36,862 bases of DNA. Origin: Clostridia bacterium (GTDB lineage Bacteria > Bacillota > Clostridia > Oscillospirales > CAG-272). The notes beneath the pieces were generated by a model that worked only from the letters and a program-made list of their open reading frames with translations, did not search any database and had not been told where the DNA came from. The translations under genes and the position numbers were made by a program. Below are positions 6,551 to 16,341 of the stretch, one piece after another; positions within the stretch are counted from its first letter, which is position 1, and each line of letters begins with the position of its first letter. The stretch covers positions 1 to 36,862 of the forward strand of contig JAFXJW010000152.1 of assembly GCA_017532045.1 (NCBI GenBank), in the 5' to 3' direction.

Positions 6551-9500
6551 TCAGATTCCTGTTTGGTCGTCCGGGTACGGGAAAAACCACTTGTGTGATC
6601 GAAGAGATCAAGGCTCTTGCTGCCCAGGAAGATCGTCCGGTTTATCTTATTGTTCCCGAGCAGCAAGCATACTCCGCCGAGCGAGACGTTCTGGCGGCTC
6701 TTCCCGCTTCTGCGGGCAAGGTCTTCTCTGTGTTGAGCTTTAGCCGCCTTTGCGATGTGGTCGCCGATCTCTACGGAGGCCGTGCCCAGCATACCGTGAC
6801 CCGTGCCATGAAGGCTCTCCTTATGTGGGAGAATCTCCGTCAGTTGTCCGGGGTGCTGGAGGTCTATTCAAGCGGAGGCTCAACCGATGCAGCCCTCATA
6901 AGTAAGATGCTGGCCGCAGCAGAGGAGCTGCGTGTCAACGGAATCGCATCGACCTCTCTTGAGCGAGCCGCAGGACGATTGGATGCTACTGCCCCTCTTC
7001 GTGGCAAGCTCCGTGATCTCGCCCTTGTTATGGCGGCATATGACGGTCTTTTGTCTGAGGTGTACGGCGAAAATCCCGCCGACCGCATGCTCCGCGCCGC
7101 AGAGAAGATCGAAAAGCATGACTTTTTCTCAGGTGCATCCGTATACATTGATTCCTTTACGAGCTTTACCATGCAGGAATATGCTATCCTCCGTCCTCTT
7201 TTGGAGCAGGCTAACGACGTGACCATCACCATGGGATGTAGCGGTCGCTATGAGAGTCAGCCCCAATTTGAGAGCATGAAGGACACTGTCCAACGCCTCA
7301 CAAGGCTCTGTGACGATCTGGGACGGGACTACGAGGACATTGTTTTAAACAATTTGCACCGCAAAGCATCTCCTGCCCTCATCAAGCTGGAGCAAGAGCT
7401 TTGGAATTTTGAACTGACCCGAGATGACATGATGCCTGTCACGGCTGAAGAAACCGCCTCTGTTTGCGCTCTTGCTTGCGCCGATCCCTATGAGGAGGCC
7501 GAGGCTATTGCTCTTCACATCGCCGAACTGGCGCAGAATGGGGTGGCTTATGAGGAAATGGCTGTGGTTGTGCGGGATACCTCTCTTTGGGAGGGCATTC
7601 TGGACAATGCGCTGGATACATACCATATCCCTTACTTTCTGTCAAAAAACAGCGACCTGAATCACAAGCCGGCCTCCCGACTTTTGCTGACGGCGCTGCG
7701 TTGTATCTCCCGTCATTACCAAGCAGAGGATATTCTTACCCTGTGTAAAACAGGGCTTTTGGGGCTGTCTCTGCGAGACATTGATTACTTTGCGGAGTAT
7801 ATTGATACATGGCATCTCACAGGTAAGCGCATGACAGATGCGGAGTGGAGCATGAATCCCGACGGTTACGTGGTGGAAATGTCGCTCCGAGCCGCCGATA
7901 TCCTTCGTTCCGCCAATCTGGTGCGTGAGCGGGTCATGACACCTCTTTTGAACCTGGAAAGCAAGCTTGCGGGTGCTTCCGGTGTCGTTGAGGAATGTAC
8001 GGCCCTTTATGAATACCTACAGGAACTGGGAGTCCGTGATACCCTGTCTGCTCAGGCTGAGGAATATTTGTCTCTCGGACAAAGCCGAGAGGCCGGCGAG
8101 CAGGTGCGCCTTTGGAGCTTTCTCACCGAAACGCTGGCCACAGTGGCACAAGTGATGCAGGATGCGGAGATTCTGTCTGCTGACGAGCTTTGTACGGCTC
8201 TGACCTTGGTCTTTGCCGAGACGAATATTGGCTCTGTTCCCGCCCGTCACGATTGCGTGACCGTAGGCTCTGCTTCAACTCTTCGTGTGGATCGCATTCG
8301 AGCTATGCTGGTCATGGGACTCTGCGAAGGAGAATTCCCTCGAAGCGTACAGGATGACGGGCTTCTCACAGAGCAGGATAAGGAGACGCTTTCCGAGCTT
8401 GGCATCGAACTGACCGACCGTGCCGACCGTCTGACCTCCGACGAGCTGCTTTACGTGTGGCGCGCCTTCTCCAAGCCCACGGAAACCCTTGTTTTATCTT
8501 ACTCTTCTGCCTCCCCCGACGGCCAAGCAAGGTCCCCCTCGGCGGCCTTCTCTCGGGTAAAGTATCTCTTCCCTGATCTCAAGGTTGAGACATTTTCCTC
8601 GTCTGTTCTCCCCAACAAGGACACGCCTCGCTACCGTCCTCTCGTGGAGGATTCTGTGAGCCGCCCCACTGCTCGTAGACTTTTGGGGGAACAGATCTGG
8701 CTCTCCCAAAGCCGCCTCCAAACCTATGCCCATTGCCCCTACAGCTATTACGGCTCTCATATTCTGCGTCTGCGTGAGAAGATGGAGGCGAAATTTGATA
8801 ACTTGAGTGCGGGTAATTTCATTCATCACGTGATGGATCAGTATCTGCGGCTGGCCTTGGATGACCAGAATCGCATTCGTCCCATGTCTCCTGAGGAGGT
8901 AACCAGGACGGCTGATGCGGTGATCTCCGCTTACGTGAAGGAGCTTTGCGGCGACATCTCACTGAACGGAAGACTTTTGCACTTGTTTGACCGTCTCCGC
9001 CAAATCGCTCTCATGCTGATTCGGAGCATTCAGGATGAGCTGCGCCAGTCGGCCTTTACCGTAGCGGGCTTGGAGTGGGATACCCACGGACACCGCCCTG
9101 AGGATCCTCGTCCCATGACCCTTACTTTGAACATGGATGAGCAAGAGGACTGCTCTCTCCTGCCCATCCGGCAGGATACGGCCAACAATGCGATTAAACT
9201 CCTGCTTGGCGGCAGAATTGACCGAGTGGATATGTACCGAGCCGAAGACGGGGAAACCGTTTATATTCGTGTGGTAGATTACAAATCCTCCAAGCACGAT
9301 TTTTCGGTGAAATCTGTAACCGAGGACATGAATATTCAGCTTCTGCTCTACCTATTCACCCTCTGCTCCCCCGAAAATCGAGCCCTCTTCGCGGAGGAAA
9401 CGGGAAAGCTTCCCACAAAGGTTCTTCCTGCCTCGGCGGTGTATATGAGTCCCGATGAATCCGACCGTATGGGTAACCTGCTTCCCTGCCGCACAGGTAT

Positions 9501-9768
9501 CGTATTGGATGACGCCGAGCTTCTTGAAGCGGCAAACTCCGATGATACGCAAACCTATCTTCCCTCGGTTCGCAGAAGTAAGGACGGAGGCTTTACGGGA
9601 AAGGGCCTTTGCTCGGCCGATTATATTGCGGAGCTGGAGACCGTTCTGCATACTGCTATTCGTGACACTGCCTCGGCTATGTATGCGGGATGCGCAAACC
9701 GTACGCCCTCCGAAAATGCTTGTAAATTCTGCCGTATGAAGGATTCCTGCGGTGTTTGCACTCAATAA
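6547..9768 (+). CDS. addB: ATP-dependent helicase/deoxyribonuclease subunit B, AddB
   Basis: AddB is one half of the AddAB helicase-nuclease, the Gram-positive counterpart of RecBCD, which resects double-strand breaks for RecA loading. The 1073-residue protein begins with an intact Walker A (GRPGTGKT, residues 8-15). Its RecB-type nuclease core is visible near residues 890-920 (GGRIDRVDMY then VVDYKSS, with the metal-binding aspartates and lysine). Four cysteines have the spacing of the AddB iron-sulfur staple: C730 in AHCPYSYYG, then C1059-x2-C1062-x5-C1068 at the extreme C-terminus. A further cysteine, C1071, follows. Length is slightly below the usual 1150-1170. It overlaps the upstream QueG-like gene, and addA starts 22 bp downstream. 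Confidence 0.96.
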   Translation: MIRFLFGRPGTGKTTCVIEEIKALAAQEDRPVYLIVPEQQAYSAERDVLAALPASAGKVFSVLSFSRLCDVVADLYGGRAQHTVTRAMKALLMWENLRQLSGVLEVYSSGGSTDAALISKMLAAAEELRVNGIASTSLERAAGRLDATAPLRGKLRDLALVMAAYDGLLSEVYGENPADRMLRAAEKIEKHDFFSGASVYIDSFTSFTMQEYAILRPLLEQANDVTITMGCSGRYESQPQFESMKDTVQRLTRLCDDLGRDYEDIVLNNLHRKASPALIKLEQELWNFELTRDDMMPVTAEETASVCALACADPYEEAEAIALHIAELAQNGVAYEEMAVVVRDTSLWEGILDNALDTYHIPYFLSKNSDLNHKPASRLLLTALRCISRHYQAEDILTLCKTGLLGLSLRDIDYFAEYIDTWHLTGKRMTDAEWSMNPDGYVVEMSLRAADILRSANLVRERVMTPLLNLESKLAGASGVVEECTALYEYLQELGVRDTLSAQAEEYLSLGQSREAGEQVRLWSFLTETLATVAQVMQDAEILSADELCTALTLVFAETNIGSVPARHDCVTVGSASTLRVDRIRAMLVMGLCEGEFPRSVQDDGLLTEQDKETLSELGIELTDRADRLTSDELLYVWRAFSKPTETLVLSYSSASPDGQARSPSAAFSRVKYLFPDLKVETFSSSVLPNKDTPRYRPLVEDSVSRPTARRLLGEQIWLSQSRLQTYAHCPYSYYGSHILRLREKMEAKFDNLSAGNFIHHVMDQYLRLALDDQNRIRPMSPEEVTRTADAVISAYVKELCGDISLNGRLLHLFDRLRQIALMLIRSIQDELRQSAFTVAGLEWDTHGHRPEDPRPMTLTLNMDEQEDCSLLPIRQDTANNAIKLLLGGRIDRVDMYRAEDGETVYIRVVDYKSSKHDFSVKSVTEDMNIQLLLYLFTLCSPENRALFAEETGKLPTKVLPASAVYMSPDESDRMGNLLPCRTGIVLDDAELLEAANSDDTQTYLPSVRRSKDGGFTGKGLCSADYIAELETVLHTAIRDTASAMYAGCANRTPSENACKFCRMKDSCGVCTQ

Positions 9769-9790
9769 ATCCAAGAAAGGAGCCCACGCT

Positions 9791-12700
9791 ATGGCTAGAA
9801 ATTGGACCTCTGCCCAAAGTGCGGCCATGTCCACGTTTGGACAGACCCTATTGATCTCTGCGGCAGCCGGATCGGGTAAAACTGCGACCTTGACCGAACG
9901 CATCATTCGTCGCCTGACCGATCCGGAGCATCCTGCCGATCTTTCCCGTATGCTCATCGTGACCTTCACAAGAGCCGCGGCGGCGGAGCTGAAGGAGCGT
10001 ATTTCGTCGGCTCTTTCCGAAGCCATTGCCAAGGACCCCGGCAACCGTCACCTTCAACGTCAGCTGATCGGTTTGGGTGGCGCACACATTAGCACCATTG
10101 ATGCCTTTTGCCGTGAACCCGTTAAAACAAATTTTGCCGTGTTGGGTCTTCCCGCCTCGACTCGCATTGCCGACGAGGCGGAGCTTCGTCCTCTTTGTGA
10201 AAGGGTGCTGGGGGATCTGATCGACGAATTCTATCTGAAATATGCCGATAATTCCCAGAGCAAGGGAGCGTTTTCCCTTCTGTGGGGGAATCCCTTCGCA
10301 GATCTATGTGACAGCCTGACTCCGTCGAAAAACGATGCTGATCTGATTCCGGCTTTTTTATCCCTCTATAACCGACTCCTTTCTTTTCCGGAAGAGCTGG
10401 AACGGCTGAAAACAGAAGCCGAGGAGCTTCGTATCGCCTCGGAAACGGATTATTTCGACTTCTTTGCCACTCGTCACGGAGAAATTTTGCGAGCCTATAC
10501 CGCCGAGTTTGCCAAGCACGGTATCCGTGTCATGGAATCTGCGCTGGATCTGATTGATGGAGATGAAAGGGCGGTTAATGCCTATGGCCCTTCCTTTCGG
10601 GCGGATCTGGATTTTTGCTACAGACTTGCTGAAGTCAGCACGTATGAAGAAGCATACTTCCTGACCTCTGCTTACCAAAAAGAGCGGTTGGGGGCGCTTC
10701 GCAATCCCGAGCCCGATTGCGTTACTGCCAAGGAAATGCGCACGGATCTTACGGATGACATCAAGTCTCTGCGGGATACCTACTTCCGTGATTCTTCCGA
10801 GACCATTCGGGCACAGATGGCTGATACTGCCATCCTGTGTACTGTTTTGCATGATTTCCTGATGGAATATGATCGCCGTATTCAACGCGAAAAGATCAAT
10901 CGCGGCATATGCGATTTTACAGATAACCGTCGATACCTTCTCAAGCTGCTGGAAAATAAAGACGGAACGCCGTCTCCCATGGCTTTGGAATTTTGCGAGC
11001 GTTTTGACGAGGTTTACATTGACGAATATCAGGACGTGGACGAGATGCAGGACACCATCTTTAGGCTCATTGGCGGTGATCACCGCTTTATGGTCGGAGA
11101 TATCAAGCAGAGTATCTACGGCTTCCGTGGAGCAGATCCCTCGGTCTTTGCCCGCTATCGCCGTGATTTGAAGCAGCTGTTCTGCGAGGGCGAAGAATGG
11201 AAGGGGCATGACGGTAACGGAAACACCATTTTCATGTCGGATAATTTCCGCTGTGACGAGTCGGTTATTCGTGTCACCAACGCCATTTGCGGACATATGT
11301 TCCGTGGTTGCCCCCTGTCCATCAACTACCAACCGGAGGACGATTTGGGATTTTCTAAATTGAAGCCCTTCGACGATTATGTATCTCCCAAGGTTTCCGT
11401 GAACATTCTGGTGAATCCTCCCCGTACACGGGGAGAGGAGCCTGCTACCGATAGTGAGCTTTCAGGCGTAGAGGCAGAGGCTGCCTTTGTTGCAGGAGAG
11501 ATCTCCCGTCTGCTTCACAGTCGCACGCCCCTTGCAAACGGTGAACCCGTGAAGCCCTCAGACATCGTTATTCTCATGCGCAACCGCACCACTCTCTCGA
11601 CATATGTCAAGGCGCTTACGGATTTGGGCATTCCCACGGGCTCTGAGGAGCTTGAGGCGGCCGAGGCGGGACGAGACCTGTTCCATGGCAGTGATATGTC
11701 CTATTTGGTCAATCTTCTGCGTGTGATCGACAATCCCGATTCGGATATTCCCCTGTCCGAGATCCTTCGCGCACCCTTCCCCGGCTTGAATCTCGAGGAA
11801 CTGATCGCCGTTCGCCGTGTGGGGGACCGCGCCGCTGAATCCTGCTCTCTCTACATGGGTGTGGAGGAATACCCCTCCAAGGAGGGAGCAGATGCGGCCC
11901 TTTCTGCCAAGCTTATCGCATTTACAACGTGGTTGGAGCGATACCGACGACTGGCCACTACGCAACCTGCCGACGGATTACTACGTCTTCTGCAACGAGA
12001 CGATGCCTGTGCGTGCCGTGAGACCGCCGCTTTTCGTTTCCTTTACGAGAGCGCCCGAACCTGCCGTACATCTGCCTTCGTCTCTCTGAACGCCTTCCTT
12101 CGTTACTTTGAGTCCAAACTGGCCACCTCAAAGACCGCCCCCGTAGTCGAGGGAAAGGGAGATGGGCACGTCTCCATCATGACCATTCATAAGTCCAAGG
12201 GACTTGAATTCCCCGTGTGCTTTGTGGTGCGATGCGGTCAGGCCTTTTCTGCCAGATCCTACTCTTCGGATATGATCTTTGAAAAGCGGGCGGGTGTGTC
12301 CCTTAAGCTTTACCACCGTAAGCAGGATGGCGAGACTACCCATCAAGCCAAGGAGGACACCGCTCTCCGAACCGTTTCCGCATTGGCCGTTCGCCTCGCG
12401 GAGCGTGAGGAGGAAATGCGGGTTTTATATGTCGCCATGACTCGTGCCCGTGAACATCTCTACCTTGTCGGTATGGGTAACGGCAAGCCTCATTCCTTTG
12501 AGGAAGGTGACCGCTTTGCCACCCTTGCTTGCAGCTCTTACCTCAAGTGGATTTTGGCGGGTCTTTCTGCCCATCCCGACGTATTGGAAAAATTTGCTAC
12601 CCTGTCCATCATCCCTGCCGAGGACCTTCTCCCGGGTGAGCCCGTGAGCATGGCCGAAATCAGTCGCAGAGCCGAGGTTGATCCCGAGGCCATCGTCCGT

Positions 12701-13540
12701 TATGCCACCATTTTGAAACGGTTGACGCCTCCTTCTCCCTTGGAAAATGCTCTTCGCCACGTTCCCACCAAGGTTCCCGCTTCCCGCATGAAGGATGGGC
12801 TTTTGGATGACTGCGTATTTTACGATACGGATCTTGTCAAGGACGAAGACGGCAAGCTTCCCTACGGCGAGGAGAGTAGCTGGTGTGACGCCCAATCTCT
12901 TGCCGCCATTCGACAGTCCCTCGCCCTCATGAAAACGAGCGGGGAAAACGAATTTGAGCTATTGTTGACCGAAAACCGCCGCCCCACCGCTACTGAAAAG
13001 GGTACGGCTGCCCACCTTTTCCTACAGTTCTGTGATTATGAGTTGGTCATGCAAAGCGGTGTAGAGGCCGAAATCCACCGCCTCACCGAGCTTGGCTTCA
13101 TCAATAGCCGCACGGCCAAAATTTTGGACCGTACCATGCTTCGGAGTTTCTTTGACGGCGAGTTCTTTGCGCATATGCGACAGGCCGATGATATTAAGCG
13201 AGAATTCCGCTTCAGTCGTTTCGTTCCTCTGTCCAAGCTAACCGTCAATCAAGAGCTTGCAAGGGCTTTAGGGGATAAGACACTCCTTGTACAGGGCTCC
13301 ATCGACCTCCTTTGCTTCTTCTCGGACGGTCATATTGAGCTTTGCGATTATAAAACAGACCACATAACCTCCGCCGAGCGGAATGATCCTTCCTTGCTTC
13401 AAAAGCGGATGCAGGAAAGGCACGGAGAACAGCTTTCGCAGTATGTCATTGCCATCGAAGAAACATTTGGCAGGCGTCCAACTAAGGCCTACGTCTACTC
13501 ACTCACCCTCGGAGCAGCGATAGACATCTCCGTTTCATAA
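9791..13540 (+). CDS. addA: ATP-dependent helicase/nuclease subunit A, AddA
   Basis: AddA is the 3'-5' UvrD-like helicase motor and second nuclease of AddAB. The 1249-residue product shows the Q-motif (TSAQSAAM), Walker A (SAAAGSGKT, residues 23-31), motif Ia (TFTRAAAAELKERI), motif II (DEYQDVDEMQ), motif III/IV (MVGDIKQSIYGFRGADPSVF), motif V (VSIMTIHKSKGLEFPVCFV) and motif VI (LYVAMTRAREHLYLVG). The C-terminal RecB-like nuclease is seen as KGTAAHLFLQFCD, GSIDLLCFF and IELCDYKTDH. The ATG at 9791 was chosen because AAGAAAGGAG lies upstream and the preceding in-frame codons overlap the end of addB. The operon ends at a terminator just after the stop codon. Confidence 0.97.
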   Translation: MARNWTSAQSAAMSTFGQTLLISAAAGSGKTATLTERIIRRLTDPEHPADLSRMLIVTFTRAAAAELKERISSALSEAIAKDPGNRHLQRQLIGLGGAHISTIDAFCREPVKTNFAVLGLPASTRIADEAELRPLCERVLGDLIDEFYLKYADNSQSKGAFSLLWGNPFADLCDSLTPSKNDADLIPAFLSLYNRLLSFPEELERLKTEAEELRIASETDYFDFFATRHGEILRAYTAEFAKHGIRVMESALDLIDGDERAVNAYGPSFRADLDFCYRLAEVSTYEEAYFLTSAYQKERLGALRNPEPDCVTAKEMRTDLTDDIKSLRDTYFRDSSETIRAQMADTAILCTVLHDFLMEYDRRIQREKINRGICDFTDNRRYLLKLLENKDGTPSPMALEFCERFDEVYIDEYQDVDEMQDTIFRLIGGDHRFMVGDIKQSIYGFRGADPSVFARYRRDLKQLFCEGEEWKGHDGNGNTIFMSDNFRCDESVIRVTNAICGHMFRGCPLSINYQPEDDLGFSKLKPFDDYVSPKVSVNILVNPPRTRGEEPATDSELSGVEAEAAFVAGEISRLLHSRTPLANGEPVKPSDIVILMRNRTTLSTYVKALTDLGIPTGSEELEAAEAGRDLFHGSDMSYLVNLLRVIDNPDSDIPLSEILRAPFPGLNLEELIAVRRVGDRAAESCSLYMGVEEYPSKEGADAALSAKLIAFTTWLERYRRLATTQPADGLLRLLQRDDACACRETAAFRFLYESARTCRTSAFVSLNAFLRYFESKLATSKTAPVVEGKGDGHVSIMTIHKSKGLEFPVCFVVRCGQAFSARSYSSDMIFEKRAGVSLKLYHRKQDGETTHQAKEDTALRTVSALAVRLAEREEEMRVLYVAMTRAREHLYLVGMGNGKPHSFEEGDRFATLACSSYLKWILAGLSAHPDVLEKFATLSIIPAEDLLPGEPVSMAEISRRAEVDPEAIVRYATILKRLTPPSPLENALRHVPTKVPASRMKDGLLDDCVFYDTDLVKDEDGKLPYGEESSWCDAQSLAAIRQSLALMKTSGENEFELLLTENRRPTATEKGTAAHLFLQFCDYELVMQSGVEAEIHRLTELGFINSRTAKILDRTMLRSFFDGEFFAHMRQADDIKREFRFSRFVPLSKLTVNQELARALGDKTLLVQGSIDLLCFFSDGHIELCDYKTDHITSAERNDPSLLQKRMQERHGEQLSQYVIAIEETFGRRPTKAYVYSLTLGAAIDISVS

Positions 13541-13549
13541 GCCTATATG

Positions 13550-13583
13550 AAAAAATCGGGTCTCATTGAGACCCGATTTTTTT
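13550..13583. terminator. Bidirectional terminator between addA and DUF2974 gene
   Basis: AAATCGGGTCTC pairs perfectly with GAGACCCGATTT around a 3-base loop (ATT). An A-run precedes the hairpin and a T-run follows it, so it can end transcription from addA (+) and from the convergent DUF2974 gene (-), whose stop codon touches the T-run. Confidence 0.9.
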
Positions 13584-14764
13584 CAAGGAAGCAGAAGAGG
13601 AAAAAAGGATATTTTCAGCTTTCCTCTGCTTTTATGAGAAGATACTTTTGCCTTATCAATGGATGAGTAAGATTTTGTTTCCGAGCATTGATTACCCATT
13701 AGCTTATCCCACAGGTAGGAGGCTGTTTCTTGATCTTCCTCGGGCATTTCACGGAAGGTTTTCAAGGCGGTAAGTGCGGCCCGAACACGTATGCGATGAA
13801 GCTCGGTGAGGGTCTTGGCGCCTGTAGATTCCAATAGGGTGAACATGAAACGAATAAGATTTTCCCTTTCAAGGGGTGTCATGGAGGCGATCCGCTCCCG
13901 TACAACGGTGTCGTTGCGTTTACCCACATTGGATAGTCCCCTGGCCCGCATAAACTGTCCCCCCAATACCTCCCAGGACAGTCCGTCATGCTGGAACAGT
14001 CCTCGTCGATTGCTCTTCACAACGGTATAACGGGGATCCTGATCCAATAATAGCCCGACCAAGGAATCCTCCGGAATCATTACACGTATACGGTCTGAGA
14101 GGACTTTATATGCTTGTGTTTGTATCAAGTTAGCAGAGAATCCGGGCCCGTCGTTGGAGTAGACCTGTCGAATCATGCGTTGCACCTCCTTCTTGGCGTG
14201 AACGGCACTCCAAACCGCCAGGTTGCCTCCTTTGGAGTGTCCCCCGATATATAGCTGCGTGTCGGGAGGAATGTCCATTTCATTTATATATTCGGAGGCT
14301 CTTCGTTGTGCTGGGATTTCATCCATAAATGAAAGGTTGAAGTCCTCCTTCCATCCGACGATGGTATCGTCCGTACCCCGAAAAGCAACGAACATTTCTT
14401 CCTTTGGAAGAAGCACCGTCAAGGCCGCAAACTGAGTTTGTCTTTTCTCGCTGATTTCATTGACGTAGCCTGTCAGAGAAAGATCCCGAAATCGGCGTGT
14501 ATGAGCCATACGGCGAAAAAGGATCAGGGTATCCGCAGGAATGATAAAGCCAAGGGGTCTCTCTCCTATGTTGGGGTGGGTGAAAAAATATTCGGCGGCG
14601 GCCTCGCGTAAGGTGATACGTCCCTCCTTGACGCTTTGAGGGACGATCCCGTCCAGATCAACATAGGAAAGCAGACAGAAAATCAGGTTATCCACCTCGC
14701 ATAGCGGGGCTTCAACGAATGTCAGATCACCTCGCCATTCCAAATAATCCATGATATTGGGCAT
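13583..14764 (-). CDS. DUF2974 (Mbeg1-like) alpha/beta-hydrolase family protein
   Basis: This 393-residue protein matches the DUF2974 group, common in Clostridia and lactic bacteria and related to class 3 lipases. It begins PNIMDYLEWRGDLTF, the usual start of the family. The nucleophile elbow GGHSKGGNLAVWSA (serine at about residue 177) and an earlier FRGTDDTIVGWKEDFNLSF segment are typical. A later DQDPRYTVVKSNRRGLFQHDGLSWEV may contribute the rest of the active site. The start at 14764 was chosen because AGGGAGG lies 6 bases upstream; the longer frame from 14836 adds 24 residues atypical of the family and covers this site. No signal peptide is seen. Actual substrate is unknown; esterase activity is inferred from the fold. 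Confidence 0.8.
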   Translation of the reverse strand: MPNIMDYLEWRGDLTFVEAPLCEVDNLIFCLLSYVDLDGIVPQSVKEGRITLREAAAEYFFTHPNIGERPLGFIIPADTLILFRRMAHTRRFRDLSLTGYVNEISEKRQTQFAALTVLLPKEEMFVAFRGTDDTIVGWKEDFNLSFMDEIPAQRRASEYINEMDIPPDTQLYIGGHSKGGNLAVWSAVHAKKEVQRMIRQVYSNDGPGFSANLIQTQAYKVLSDRIRVMIPEDSLVGLLLDQDPRYTVVKSNRRGLFQHDGLSWEVLGGQFMRARGLSNVGKRNDTVVRERIASMTPLERENLIRFMFTLLESTGAKTLTELHRIRVRAALTALKTFREMPEEDQETASYLWDKLMGNQCSETKSYSSIDKAKVSSHKSRGKLKISFFPLLLP

Positions 14765-14857
14765 ATATGCCTCCCTTTTATATGAGTTTTTATATTTACC
14801 ATTAGAGTATAGCCCGTGAACGTGAATTATGTTCATGAATCTATTCTGTTTTAAATA

Positions 14858-14894
14858 ACAAAAAAGAGTTTTTCATAAGAAAAACTCTTTTTTG
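14858..14894 (-). terminator. Terminator of the decarboxylase operon
   Basis: AAAAAAGAGTTTTTC and GAAAAACTCTTTTTT form a 15-bp perfect stem with a 4-base ATAA loop, followed on the minus strand by a T-rich stretch. It lies just downstream of the oadA-like stop codon at 14916 and would also stop plus-strand transcripts. Confidence 0.8.
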
Positions 14895-14915
14895 TTTCAA
14901 GATATTTGACGTTGA

Positions 14916-16313
14916 TCAGACGGTGTGAACGCCGTTTGCGTGGTCAGCGTTAGCGTCAATGCCGTACTTTCGGTTCTTACGGTACTCGAAGAACTTCAGA
15001 GCCACCTTGTCGAAAAGGGCGTAGGACAGCACGTCCTCGTCCTGCTCCAGATATCCTGCGGGGATCTCGGCGCGGAGCTTATCCAGCTCGGGGGCCAGAT
15101 CGTCGGCGGGACGGTATGTGATGGGGTTCTGATCTCCAATGATGGTCTTGGCAAAGGCGGGATCAATGGCCACAGGGGTCTTTCCGTATTTGCCCAGCAC
15201 GATATCCTTGAACTCCTTGGTGCAGGTCTTATAGCGCTCGCCCATGAGGACGTTGAATACGGCCTGTGTACCAACGATCTGGGAAGAAGGAGTAACAAGG
15301 GGAGGGTAGCCTACGTCGGCACGGACGCGGGGCACCTCCTCCAGCACCTCAGTCAGCTTCTCTTCCTTCCCTGCCTGCTTGAGCTGGGACATCAGGTTGG
15401 AGAGCATGCCGCCGGGAACCTGATACAGAAGGGCGTTTACGTCCACCTTCAGCACCTTGGGATCCATGAGGCCCTCCTTGAGGTAGCGCTCGCGGATGGG
15501 GGTGAAGTACTTGGTGATCTTATCCAGCTTCTGAAGGTCAAGGCCGGTATCATAGGGCGTGCCTGCCAGAGAGGCCACGATAGGCTCTGTAGGAGGCTGA
15601 GAGGTACCCAGGGCCATGGGGGAGATAGCGGTGTCAATGACGTCTACACCGGCTTCTACGGCCTTCAGAATGGTCATAGAGGCCAGGCCTGCGGTATAAT
15701 GGGTATGAAGCTGGATCGGAATGCTGACGGAGGACTTCAGGGTGCGTACCAGCTCGTAGGCATCGTAGGGCTTTAGAAGGCCCGACATATCCTTGATGCA
15801 GATGGAATGAGCGCCCATATCCTCCAGTTGCTTGGCATACTTGGCGTAGTAGTCCAGAGTATAGACCTCACCGGTGGTGTAGGAGAAGGCCGCCTGCACG
15901 TGACCGCCCTCCTTGATGGTGGCGTTGATGGCAGTTTTCAGGTTACGGGGATCGTTCAATGCGTCGAAAATACGGATGATGTCGATACCGTTGGCGATGG
16001 ATTTCTGCACGAAGTACTCCACCACGTCGTCTGCGTAGTGACGGTAACCCAGAATGTTCTGACCACGGAAAAGCATTTGCAGCTTAGTCTTCTTAACGGC
16101 AGAGCGGATCTTGCGGAGTCTCTCCCAAGGATCCTCGTTGAGGAATCGCATACAGGAGTCAAAGGTTGCGCCGCCCCATGCCTCCAGAGAGTGGTATCCC
16201 ACCTGATCCATGGCGGACAGGATGGGGAGCATCTCCTCGGTGGTCATACGGGTTGCGATAAGGGACTGATGGGAGTCACGAAGAACTGTTTCGGTAATTT
16301 TTACCTTGCTCAT
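14916..16313 (-). CDS. oadA: Carboxyltransferase of oxaloacetate decarboxylase / 5S transcarboxylase type
   Basis: This 465-residue TIM-barrel protein is the OadA/PycB/transcarboxylase-5S carboxyltransferase, which moves CO2 between oxaloacetate or pyruvate and biotin. Key segments are ETVLRDSHQSLIATRM at residue 8 (metal-binding Asp), EAWGGATFDSCMRFL, the KDMSGLLKPYDAYEL lysine region, IQLHTHYTAGLASMT with the two metal histidines, and the C-terminal MLSNLMSQLKQAGKEEKL. It lacks the fused C-terminal biotin domain of E. coli-type OadA (about 590 residues); the carrier is encoded separately in this operon. AGGGAATAA precedes the ATG. It is the last gene of the five-gene cluster. Whether it decarboxylates oxaloacetate or works as a transcarboxylase with the MmdA-like subunit is not decided by sequence. 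Confidence 0.92.
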   Translation of the reverse strand: MSKVKITETVLRDSHQSLIATRMTTEEMLPILSAMDQVGYHSLEAWGGATFDSCMRFLNEDPWERLRKIRSAVKKTKLQMLFRGQNILGYRHYADDVVEYFVQKSIANGIDIIRIFDALNDPRNLKTAINATIKEGGHVQAAFSYTTGEVYTLDYYAKYAKQLEDMGAHSICIKDMSGLLKPYDAYELVRTLKSSVSIPIQLHTHYTAGLASMTILKAVEAGVDVIDTAISPMALGTSQPPTEPIVASLAGTPYDTGLDLQKLDKITKYFTPIRERYLKEGLMDPKVLKVDVNALLYQVPGGMLSNLMSQLKQAGKEEKLTEVLEEVPRVRADVGYPPLVTPSSQIVGTQAVFNVLMGERYKTCTKEFKDIVLGKYGKTPVAIDPAFAKTIIGDQNPITYRPADDLAPELDKLRAEIPAGYLEQDEDVLSYALFDKVALKFFEYRKNRKYGIDANADHANGVHTV

Positions 16314-16341
16314 TATTTATTCCCTTTCGATGATTCGGATT

